Shown here: positions 1 through 9,772 of the stretch, one piece after another
How positions within the stretch are numbered: position 1 is the stretch's first letter
Layout of the letters: each line of letters starts with the position of its first letter
Assembly (NCBI GenBank): GCA_019693395.1
Contig: JAAMXP010000578.1
Span: 1-30,181 of the forward strand
Direction of reading: 5' to 3'
Origin: Ettlia oleoabundans
Taxonomy: Eukaryota; Chlorophyta; Chlorophyceae; Chlamydomonadales
DNA length: 30,181 bases
Notes under the pieces: model-generated
Seen by the model: the letters and a program-made list of their open reading frames with translations, nothing else
The model's database searches: none
Told to the model about the DNA's origin: nothing
Made by a program: the position numbers and the translations under genes

Positions 1-2550
1 GGGTGGGGGTGGGGAAACCCACCTCCCGGGGGCCCCAGGCAAATAACAGCAGGTGCATATTGAAAAAAGCAGGTAAAATAGGGGCAAGTGTGATCAGTGA
101 TCACAACACCTCGGTGGAATGCAAGCTGTGCTGTTTTGGCAGCGCAGGCAGCGTGCCTGAGAGTGTCGTTGCCACTCATGTACCGCACTATCTCGCGCTC
201 CACCGCCACTTGCAGGGGCAGCTGCGGGCATGAAGACGTGAAAACCGCCACAATAGGAGTGGTTGGCTCAGTAGGCAGGTGAAGCATCAGCCAGCGCCAC
301 TGTCAGTGCAAAGCAACATGTTTGGCAGGCTGGAAACTGCAGGTTGATCTGCCGCAGATAGGTATGGGGTCCTGACCAAATAAAATGAAGCATGTGCACT
401 GGAAGAAGAAACTAAGAGAACCAACCCAGAGGGGACTCCTGCTGACCTGAATGTATGTGTTGGGATGCTGGTAGGAGCCCTTGAACCATTGAACGCTGCT
501 GTTGGTCTGAATGGAAAATCCCAGCTGGCGCACAGCCGCCTGGCCAGCTGGCAGGGCCGCATCCGCCAGCTGAACAGCAGCGCTGGGGGTGGCGCCATAG
601 CTGTCTGTCCCCGTGGCGTAAGCGGGGTTGGCGGCTGTTGTTGGGTTGGGCATGGTAGCAGTGAGCGGACCGCTGCCGCTGCCGCTCTCGTTCCAGCCTG
701 CAGTCGTAGCCGCGCCGCTGAGGCTGCCTGCACCCACGACACCTGGCAAGCTGGTGCCGTCGTTACCCTCGCCAGTGCTCGCAGCAGTAGTAGGGGTGGT
801 GGCGTTTGATGGGGTGAAGATGATGGCCGCCAGTGCCTGTAGGCAGCACAGGTGGGGAAGGAACGGCAGCAATCACGTAGTGACAGACACAAAGGAGTGA
901 TGCCAAGGAGCCAATAAAACACGCCCTCACAATAAAGTGGCCTTTGCATTTGCCTTAAAGCGTGAACATCGTCCCACTTGTCGTGGCATGCATGCTCATG
1001 TCCGTGCTGCTAGCCTGCATCCTCGACACAAACCAACCCACCGTTTCTGGGTGCTGCAGCAGCCAGGCATCGACGGCTGATGCATCTGGAAGGCCTAGCA
1101 CCCGCTGGGGCGGGATGCGAGGCTCGTTCCGCTGCATCACTTCTGCCACCACTGCTTCCACCGTGGGGTGCCCCTGCAGGCGACATTGGTGAGCAGGCGA
1201 TGGTTACGCAGGCAGGCAGGCAGGTAGGCAGGCACTGTCAAACAGGCAGCATGGCACAAGGACAAACAAATCAGCACATGGTCAACTTCAATAATGGAGA
1301 AAGGCATGGCAATGGCAGCCGTGACTAGCGGAACGTCAGGCACCAGTGCACATGGCAGCAGCAGCAACAGCATCAGTGGTCGCGCTGGCACAACTGATCC
1401 TGGCTCACCGCTGGTGCGTAGAGGAAGGTGTAGCATGGCTGTCCCGCCCTCATGAACAGGTTCTCAGCACAGTCGGGCACGGGGCCAACTGGGTCCGCCA
1501 CAGCAACCTCCACCCGACTGAAGGCGGGCTGGCGCTGCCGCGAAGCCGACACTGCACGCAGCGGCGGCAGCGTGGAAAACAAAGCTGTGCTAGCAGAGAA
1601 AGGGTTGGGAGAGCAAGCAAGGTGCTCTGTGACAAGCCAAAGGAGTGACTATTGAGATTCGTGCCGGGGATGGGAGTACCCATGGGGGTAAGTACCACAG
1701 CTGCTAATTTCACGGCAAGTACAACTGCATCTGCGCTGGCTGTCGGCAATGAAGGTATGCAGGCAAAGCTTGCAAAGAAGCTGCAACGCAGCCAACTGCA
1801 CCTGCTTTGTCCACAGCCCATATAAGAGTGATGAACAGCACTGCCTGCGCGATGAGCAGGAGGTTGGTCTTCCAGGCACGTCGCCTGCGTAGCGGGAAGG
1901 TGACTCGTGAGGAACAAGGGGAGGCCAAAGAGGGATGAGAGGGCAGCCGGCAGCAGGGCTATCAGCACTCACATGCTCGCTATGGATGTTGTGTGAGTTG
2001 GAGAGGTGTGTGTTGAGGGGTGATAGAAATGCAGGAGATGTGCGTAGGGGGCTGATAACACTACAGTCTGGTTGAACCATCAAGAGACAGGACTGCCTTA
2101 AACAGGCGCTTGCCTGATGATGAAATTCTTGCGTGTCAACGCCACCAGTTGCTGCCATTGGAGGGTCAGTCCTGCGGCCAGCTGCGGGCGACGCCGCACC
2201 TGCATCAAGCAGAGGCAAGCGGGAAGACTAGTGTGGCGGCGGATAAGAGAGGTGCGGGCCTCCATTCTTTTTTGGGGCGGTAGCCTACTGAGGTTAGCCA
2301 CCATGTGCCATAGCCGTGATGACCGGGGGCGTAAGTAGCACGCATTGCAAGCAGAACGGGGCACCTGCAGGGTGGGCGTTTCCTTGCGCGCCACGGCGGC
2401 AAACGGTGGCCCTACCGCCAGCTCTGAAGGCAGCTCCCCTGCCGTGACACTGCGTGCGCTGCCGCTTGTACCACTGCTTGTGCGACGGCTGCTAGAGTTG
2501 GCTGTGATCTGATAGCTCGCTGGGGAGGCGGATGGGCCAGCCATTGGCAT
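1..2550 (-). CDS. ABCA-type ABC transporter, N-terminal part (runs off left edge)
   Basis: Exons read on the minus strand: 2550-2365, 2199-2114, 1884-1802, 1551-1409, 1173-1042, 836-447 and 221 to about 110 or beyond. All junctions keep frame. The ATG at 2550 follows an in-frame TAA. Residues about 80-93 give the family entry motif (ALTRKNFIIRRR), then a membrane helix at 99-115 (LLLIAQAVLFITLIWAV). The ectodomain follows with VPDCAENLF and GQPCYTFLYAP, RIPPQRVLG with DASAVDAWLL, LGFSIQTNSSVQWFKG, and LPLQVAVEREIVRY. These occur in this order in plant ABCA half-size transporters, which move lipids across membranes using ATP. The remaining helices and nucleotide-binding domain lie outside the window. 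Intron 2 appears to use a GC donor (CAG/GCAAGC). Exon 6 carries about 90 residues of Thr/Ser/Gly/Ala-rich insertion ahead of the conserved part. The 3' limit of the last visible exon is uncertain. The family call is from remembered motif order; the substrate is unknown. Confidence 0.8.
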
Positions 2551-3352
2551 GCACGCTGGTTACAACGCCTGCCTGCTGGCCGTCCGGGTCACCTCCCCTT
2601 CGCAGCGGCGGCAGGCGCGCCGGGATATGCGTAGTGAAAGCGCCGCGAACGGGTGTTGGTGGCTCTGGAATGCCCTGCAAGCCTTAGAAACGGCTCAGCC
2701 AAATCTCCGAGGCACGCCTCGAGCCCTGCTCCGCAGCAAAGGTGGGCGAGATAGGAAGCGGGGACCTTTATAGTTTAGATTTTTATAATTTTTTTCTTGC
2801 AGATCCGAGGTATTGTGGCGCCTCCGCCGCCGGGTTTAGCCAGCGGAGGCATAACGCAGCACAGCACAGCATGCTGCTGGGCTTTTGGCTAAGTCCATGC
2901 ATGCAGCCTGGAAGGTCTCCTCGACTTCAGAAGGCCCATGCCCGAATGTTTTGAAGGTCAAGCGAAACCTAGTGGCATTAAGAGCAAGCTGCTAACATTA
3001 ACAATTTAACGTTGAAGTGGCTGCAGGCCGCATCCCAGTGCAGCCCGGTTTAGACCCCAGCGGTTGCCATGAAGCTGCAATCAATCTTGCTCTGGCGCGG
3101 ATAGAGTACCCACCAAATAGAACTATGTGGGTCGCACAAAATCCGAAAAGGTCCGCGGGCAGCACGAGCCGCATGCTTCGGGTTTCGCGCGCAGATTTTG
3201 TGGCAGTTCGGGCTTCTCGCACATTCTGACGTTCATGCAGTATACTGCCGCAATGGAGCTTCACCATCATCTACACCGCCTTAAATAGCCCAAAACTCGG
3301 CTGGAAAGGGGGTTGTGAGAGCGGGCACTGCAACAGTCCCCACCACGCGTTC
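2551..3352. promoter_or_regulatory. Divergent intergenic region between ABCA and kinase genes
   Basis: This stretch of 802 bases separates two divergent start codons and should hold both promoters and 5' leaders. It has an AT-rich block at about 2767-2801, odd in such GC-rich DNA. A 12-bp palindrome, GCAGTATACTGC, sits at 3237-3248. A TATA-like TTAAATAG lies at about 3282-3289, roughly 65 bases before the kinase start. Short ORFs exist on both strands (for example 3017-3229), but none resembles a known protein and none has good splice context. Promoter assignment is inference. Confidence 0.4.
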
Positions 3353-6300
3353 ATGGCGGGGGTGTGCAGCCGCACGGGCAGAATGCGTGGTGAAAACAGC
3401 GGTGCGGCCGCATGGCTCCAAGCCCGCTGCTGTTGCTGCCGGCCGCTAGTGCTCCTCCTCGCCATTTCTCTGTGCGCGGCCCTGCCTGCCCACGGCACCT
3501 CAAATCCATCCGAGCCGGTTACGGACGCACGTCATCAGCCGTCAGACAGTGGTTTGGACGCGTCTACCCAACCCACACAGCTCATGGACGGGTTGCTGGG
3601 CAGCATTGAGCTTGGTTGCCGCGCAGCTGAAGCATCTCACATCCCAACAACCAGCTGCTGCTGCACACATTTCGTTGGGAAGGTGAGGAGGAGTCGGCGC
3701 AAATGCGTCGCGTGGCTGCACCAGCGACGGTGCCCCCATTGTGGGCCCTTCGTGCCACACCGCCTGCGGCCGCATGCGGCTCCTCCTGCTTAACACAACA
3801 AACTATTCTTTGTCTTTCCTGCAGATTGAATGCACCCACAGCTCTAGTTTCTCCGCAGCATACCTGCAGCGCTGCACGCCAGCAGTCAACCGCACGCTGC
3901 TGCTGTCGCCCGCCCACGGCGGACGGGCCAGACCTGCGCCGCTGCTGCGTCTGACACTGCAGCATCTGACAGCTGCAATCACCGCTGCTCTGGCGCTTGG
4001 TGCAGCCGCAGCCGCGCTTAGCGCTTGGGCTTACTCGTGGCGACAACGCCAGAGGCCCCTGCAGCCATGTCCTGTTGTTCACACCAGCAGCGCGGCTGAG
4101 CCACCCGCCGTTGAACCGTCGGTGGTTGAGCCAGCCAAGCCAGCAGCAGAAAGGGTCGAGGATGCAGCAGCAGCCACGGGAGAGGAGGCTGCAAAGGTGT
4201 TGCAGCAGCCTTGCAGCACCGACGGCCCTGGCAGCGCTGACGGTAGCGACCGCGTGACAGGCAGCTGGTGCAGCAGCTGCAGAGGCGGCAGCGGGCGCAT
4301 TAGCTGCAGTTGCCGTGCTACTGTGGGGTCCTGTTCGGGGGCGTCGGAGGGGAAGCTGCAGCCCGGCACCCCCAGCCTGGCAACGGCCTCCTCGTTTACC
4401 GCACACGTCAGCATCTGGCCCACGGCTGCGCCGCTGAGCCCCTTTGCGGCCCAGAGCCAAGATCTTGCGCCCTCAGACGGGACGGGCTTGCATTCTCTAC
4501 CCAGCATAGTCAGCAGCAGTCCGCCGCAGCCCCCCACCCGCAGCTTCTCTACGGAGCAGAGGCACGAACAGCAGGATGAGCCCCTGAATGCCGAAAACGC
4601 AACCGTGCTAGAAGAGCTGATGCATCATCGCACAGTGCAGGAGTCACTAAGCACCAGCAGCGGTGGCGGCACGCCGGGCAGCCTGGCCCCCACCCCGCAG
4701 CTGGTGCTAGCTGGCCTGCCTCCAAACCTGCGAGAGTGGATCGTCCCTCGCTCCATGATAGAATACCTGCAGCGCCCAGACGGGAGCCTGATTAGCCTGG
4801 GGGTGGGGGCCAGGTGGGTGCTGCTGCTGCCCTGCTGACACTCTTGAAGACATCTCACCGCAGCGCTCCTATCGCGCCTTGTGCTATGACACAACCGCCT
4901 TTGCGGTGGCAGTTTTCCTCTTGTTTTGTTCCGTTCGTAAGCGTGTGCAGTCTTCGAGAGCGCCTGCTACACTGACCTATAGTGCAATGCTGCAAGTTCA
5001 GCCTGCCCTTCGCGTGTTCTTCCGCTCGTACATCTGCACACATGTGACCGTCTCTGCTTGCTCTTGCAGCGGCCGGGTGTTCAAGGCATTATACAATGGG
5101 GAGATTGTGGCGGCCAAGGAAATGGACATAGGCAGCAGCCTCTCGTCCCAGCAGGCATTTGTGACGGTGAGCAGTCAGGGACGCACAGCGGTTAGCAGCC
5201 GTGCAGTGGTTTCGATTGATTGCCACTTTGCACGGCTGCTGCGCACGATGTCTAGGGAAGGTTGCTGTACCAGCTGGAACCCTTGATTAGGAGGGCTGAT
5301 ATCTACCCTACAGGATGGCTATCAATTGGGCTTGCATGTCCCATCCCGCTGACCTCCTGCTGCTGTATCCTGCCTGCGCCTGTTGCTTCTGGCTGCTTGA
5401 TGCGTGCAGGAAGCGTTGCGGCTGGTGCTGCTCAGGCACTCCAATGTTGTTTCCTTTTACGGAGTGGTGCTGGATGGGCCGCGCGGCATCTTGCTCTGCG
5501 AGTTCTGCGAAGGTGGGCGGGGCTGCCAGTGTTTAATCATGGTTGGGCTGCCCAAGCGTTGTTGTACTATGGGATGCTTGCCAAAATTGGGGTTGTATTA
5601 ATGCTCTTACAACAATTATGTATCAATGATTACACATAACAGATGAGTGGTTGATGGGAAGCTCAATCCACACACATTGTTGAGTCATGCGTCCCGTCTA
5701 GCAAAACACCGACACCGACGCACCACTGGCTTCCCTTGACTCTCTGCCATCCCTCTTCTCTACCCGCAGGCCGCGACCTTCACTCTGTGTTGCAGCTTCA
5801 TGCTGCCGGCACGCAGCAGCGGCTGTTTGGCTGGGCGCGGCGGGGGCGGCGGGTGGCGCTGGAGGTGGCTCGCGCCCTCAACTACCTCCACTCCAAGGTC
5901 CGGAGTAGCTGGGCAGTACAGGAACACCGGCTTACAGGGACAGCAGGACAATGTGGTCATGATCTGGCAGCCTCAAGTATCAGTGCAGTTGACAGTGGTG
6001 GGAGATGGTGGCTGTGTGCGCGGCACCCGTCTTTCTTACTTCACCCCCTGCACCCAGCAACACGCTCTCTTCAGTCGCCAAGCCCTTTTAAATCTGACAT
6101 TCCGCTTCCTCCCTTCCTTGTTCTTATCATTGGTCCTTTATGTGCTCCTGCTCCTGCAGAGTGTCGTTCACATGGACATCAAATCCAGCAACGTGAGGCC
6201 TACAACCAAACACAAGCCTGCCTGCAGCTGCATGCGCGTCGCGCAGCCTTCTTGCCAGCCAGTCCTTCTAGTTGCTGTCTGCTTGCCAGCCTCCCTAACC

Positions 6301-7972
6301 TTGAATGCTGGCCTAAGGGTTCCTCCGTAGCTGTTATGCAATAGAGCCATTTTATGATGAACCACTACCTGCCTGTCTGTCAGCCCAAACGTACGGTCCA
6401 CGACCCCCATAACCTCACATATCCTGCATCCCCCTCCAGCCTTGCCCCACCCCACCCCCCCACCCCCACCCACCCGAATGTATCCTGCAGGTGCTGCTGT
6501 CAGCCAGCGGTACTGCTAAGCTTGGGGACGTGGGGCTGTCCCGCCTGCAGACCCGTACCGTCATGAGCGACTTGTCCCTCATAGGCACCTTTGCATGGTG
6601 AGCCACGTGCACTGCTGGGCTCCAGGCTGCGGGCACCTCTTCTTGTCACAGCTGCATTGACCTTGTTTCACTACTGGGCGACGGCTCGGCTGCTGTGCAA
6701 GTTCAAGATGCTGCTTTTCGTAGACTTTTGTTGACGTGTGGAACTCAATAAGAAACTGGGTTCGCTCACTTAACAGGGCATGGCTAGATAGCGTGCGGCT
6801 CGCCGATCTCACTCTGGTTAGTAGGTTGATTGATGTAATGCTTGTCATACTTGTCGCAGGGTGGCGCCCGAGATTTTGATGGGCGGCATGAACTGCACGA
6901 GAGCGGTGGACATCTACTCCTTTGGTGTGCTGCTGTATGAGATCATCACAGGTGAGGCTGCCTGGTGGGCTATTTATGAGGCTGCCTGGTGGGCTGTTGG
7001 GCATGCTGGTTGTGGTGCATGCAATTGTCAGTGGCAGGATCACCTTGCCGTGGCATGGCTGGTTGGTGTGCTGCTGGTGCTTTAAGAGATAATCTGGCTG
7101 CCTGGCGTGGGGGTGGCAAGCTGGTAAGTGTCGCCTGGCACTTGGGCTTGGCACTGCAGGGGAAGCAGCTGTTGCGATGGGGGTAATTAGTTAATGTATT
7201 TGGTGTGTTTGGTCCGGTACCAGTACACCAAATACTAGTTTTTTGGACAACACTCGGGACCTTAATCACTCTTTGGCCCTAGATAACCAAAGGCATTGCA
7301 ATGGGGTGATGTGCTAGGCAAGCCTGCAGGTCCCACCGACTGCATGCTGATTTACTCCGGTTCCCTTGCCTGCAGGCGAGCGGCCTTTGAGGGGCAACCT
7401 GCGTTTGCCGCGGGTCCCAGAGGAGTGCCCGCAGGTAAGAGCCGTCCCTGCGTATATTTAGGACAGCTGTGTTTGGTGGGGGCGCCTTGCGTAGGCTCTG
7501 CGTGCCCTGCCACATAATCTTGGCAGCTGTGTTTGGTGGGCAATTGAGCAGCGCTGTGTACAAGCCGCCCTACTGCCCGCACAGTTCGGCAGCGGTGGTG
7601 CACCTTGTAGTTTGGTGCTGATTGATATTCTCGATTCCCGAATGGCAGGGCAACACCGCCACTGCTTTCGCACCACAATTGCTGCGCCGTTGCTGCCCTT
7701 GCTGACCGCCCTGTGCCTTTGCTGCCTGCCTACCAGTTGCTGCTGCCATGCCACTACTGCAGGCTGCTTGTAACCTGATGCTGGAGTGCCTCAGCACCGA
7801 CCCCTTGGCCCGCCCCTCAGCCCAGGAGCTCATGCAGCGCTTGGGCGAGATGGTGGGGGGGTCAGCCTCCATGGCCAGCCGCCCCTCCCTCAACCTTCCA
7901 AGGCCCAGTGAGGTGGTGGATGGCTCAGCGAGCACGGACCCCAGTGGCACGCGCCCCAAACTGAGCCTTTGA
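3353..7972 (+). CDS. Receptor-like Ser/Thr (TKL-type) protein kinase with one membrane segment
   Basis: Ten exons: 3353-3682, 3825-4813, 5070-5166, 5410-5512, 5770-5897, 6160-6192, 6491-6597, 6860-6951, 7376-7434, 7763-7972; 715 residues, all in phase. A long-N-region signal peptide ends near residue 48 (LVLLLAISLCAALPAHG). A short Cys-containing ectodomain follows, then a membrane helix at about 158-180 and a roughly 250-residue low-complexity linker. The kinase domain has a glycine loop GVGASGRVF (436-444), the ATP lysine in VAAK (K456), a likely helix-C glutamate (E473), catalytic loop HMDIKSSN (553-560), metal-binding DVG (573-575), APE (598-600), DIYSFGVLLYEI and ARPSAQEL (R663). It probably phosphorylates Ser/Thr at a membrane in response to an unknown ligand. 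Catalytic Lys, Asp, Asn and Asp are kept, but HRD has become HMD (a non-RD kinase) and DFG has become DVG. Exon 6 is only 33 nt and encodes the catalytic loop. The ectodomain matches no family I recognise. Confidence 0.88.
6953..6995. repeat. Two-copy 19-bp direct repeat at start of kinase intron 8
   Basis: TGAGGCTGCCTGGTGGGCT occurs at 6953-6971 and again at 6977-6995 (period 24). The first copy overlaps the 5' splice site (GTGAGG at 6952), so the second copy duplicates sequence just inside the intron. A second two-copy repeat, CAGCTGTGTTTGGTGGG, lies in the next intron at 7464-7480 and 7524-7540 (period 60). Confidence 0.9.
7196..7235. repeat. Intronic inverted repeat (11-bp perfect arms)
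   Basis: GTATTTGGTGT at 7196-7206 is the exact reverse complement of ACACCAAATAC at 7225-7235. The 18-base spacer contains the GGTACC palindrome. It lies in intron 8 of the kinase gene (6952-7375). It could be a transcript hairpin or a remnant of a small element; I see no target-site duplication. Confidence 0.85.
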
Positions 7973-9160
7973 TGAAAAGGCCAGTAAGGTTGCGTTGGGC
8001 CGGCCAGCCGCCGTGGATCGCACGACCCGCCGCCCCTCCATCAACTCAGAAAGGCCGCCGGCCCAGTGAAGCAGTGGGCGGCAGCCTTGTTGAACCGGCT
8101 GGCCAGCTACCCCACCCTCTTGTTGACCTGTTGCAAGGTTCCAGCGGCCCGGTTGCTCTGTGCGACCCCCTTCCTATCCCCAGCTGGCACCCCCTCACCA
8201 GCATCCTTGGATTTGATCACCGGGCTGGCAGGCCGGAGGGCCTGCCATCCCGCCTCTTGCTTAACCCTGTCACATCACCCAAGCAAAGCACTGGCTTCAA
8301 GCTTACAGCCGTTCGTATCACCCCGTTCCTTTCTCCCTGTCTTTTCACACTTTCATTCCCTCCACACTGAGTCGTAGGCGAGTAGTTCAGCCCCGTTCCG
8401 GCAGTTGCCAGCCACACCAACGCTACCACCCACGGCTGCCGACCAGCCAACCAGCACTGGAGCAGCCGCGGAGCCGCAAGTTTGCCCGCCCTCTCTCTCC
8501 TTGAGACTCCTTTTCCCTCCAAATATCCAAGGTGCTGGCTCACAAAGGCCTTCTGCCTACTCCCCTTCCGCCTGTCAGGTGCAGGTTTTATCCCAGTATA
8601 TATTTTCCTCCCTGTTTTTTTCCCTGTTTGCCTCCGTGGCCCGCATCCTTTCCACCCAATTATTTTGATCGGCCCAGCCCAGTCCCTTTCAGGGCCCTGC
8701 ATGCCTTACCCAAAAAAAACTACCACTCCTTCCTCAGAATCCCTGCAGCGCGAGACTTTCCGCAACTGCCCCCATACCCTCAAACCACTCCCTTTTGAAC
8801 TAGCACAGGATCCCATCTCGAACCGCCGTGCACCACATGTGCAGCACCCATCCACCCCTGTGCCCCATCCGCACTGCTGAATCCAATCATGCGTGTACTT
8901 GCTGCGCAGCGATACCCATCCGCCCCCCATGCTTTCATGCTTATGGACCCAGTTTGTAAGGCATCCACAACCCCCCTCCTGTTGCCCGTTGCCCAGCACT
9001 GCAACGTTCAGCGCTTGCACGTACCACATGCACTCTACTAGGGAGTCCCCTTGACTGCATTTCGAGTCTGTCTCTGTGTCCGCCTGTCTGTCTGCCCCTA
9101 GCTGCAGTTTGTTGCTGGTTGGCGCAGGGCCCCCTTTTGTTTTTTCGCCCCACAGTCGTT
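7973..9160 (+). other. Kinase 3' UTR and 3' flank
   Basis: About 1.2 kb without a convincing coding exon, becoming pyrimidine-rich from about 8330 on. A first TGTAA occurs at 8955-8959 and a second at 9161-9165, so the 3' UTR is about 1.0 or 1.2 kb. Just after the stop, about 7980-8090 resembles the last coding stretch (CCGCCCCTCC... GGCCCAGTGAAGCAGT against GGCCCAGTGAGGTGGT), suggesting an out-of-frame duplicate of the C-terminal tail. The ORF 7969-8370 has no family resemblance otherwise. Confidence 0.5.
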
Positions 9161-9170
9161 TGTAATTACA
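9161..9170. terminator. Palindromic poly(A) signal shared by convergent genes
   Basis: TGTAATTACA is a perfect 10-bp palindrome that reads TGTAA on both strands. On the plus strand it can serve the kinase gene (stop at 7972). On the minus strand it is the first TGTAA I find downstream of the SDR stop at 9773. TGTAA is the established chlorophyte poly(A) signal; use by both genes is inference. Confidence 0.55.
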
Positions 9171-9772
9171 GTGCTTAGTTCAAAAGCAGTAGCGAACAGT
9201 AACAAGATAAAGTGTTCCAAAACCGTAGAACATGTGTGTCCAGAGCATTCGGAGCACAGGACTTGCAACATGCGTTTGGGCATGATCATGGGTTGGTGCG
9301 GGCACTACCCTATGGTTATCACAATGTGTTCATGAGCAGGCAGTGCAAGGTGGGCAACCACCTCGTATGCGTTACCTCTTGCCCAATCTGGCACGCTTGA
9401 CAGCTGCCTACTGCAGGCCACGTCAATGGGAAGATCAGGCCTCGGGAGCCCCGGCGCCAGTCCTTATCTTGCAGCAGAGTGTCAAGGAGTGGCGCCGCCA
9501 GTACCACGGCTGTTGCTGCTGCTGCAACTCCAGTTGGTATTGCTGCTGTGCTTGAGGCGAGGCCTCGGATGGTACCCTCTGCGGACGTCAGGCAGTACAG
9601 CTGGGCGACTGAGTAAACGTTTTGCGAGGTTACTCGCGCCGCCATGAGGACAGAAGGTGACTGTGTACCGCAGCGATAATCTGCCGCCGCTGCTGCTGCT
9701 ACTGCTGGATGCAGAGCCTGCTGCCCTCGCCCAGGCCCTCATGCATGCGCTGCAACACTGCTCGTGCTGCCC
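9171..9772 (-). other. 3' UTR of the first SDR gene
   Basis: About 600 bases downstream (minus strand) of the stop codon at 9773. It contains short open frames on both strands but no splice-compatible coding exon I can recognise. The next TGTAA on this strand is the palindrome at 9161-9170, which would give a 3' UTR of about 600 nt. Confidence 0.45.

Noticed and set aside
287..949. Open frame of 220 codons on the minus strand
   Set aside because: Overlaps ABCA exon 6 in another frame; the frame at 447-836 carries the conserved transporter motifs.
3017..3229. Small ORF in the ABCA/kinase intergenic region
   Set aside because: Overlaps an equally long ORF on the other strand, has no start context or similarity, and sits where promoters are expected.
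3582..4460. Open frame of 292 codons on the minus strand
   Set aside because: It lies opposite kinase exons 1-2, is compositionally biased (Cys, Ala, Arg), crosses a well-supported intron and matches no family; an antisense shadow of GC-rich coding DNA.
7969..8370. Open frame downstream of the kinase stop
   Set aside because: No family resemblance beyond the duplicated tail motif; treated as 3' UTR.
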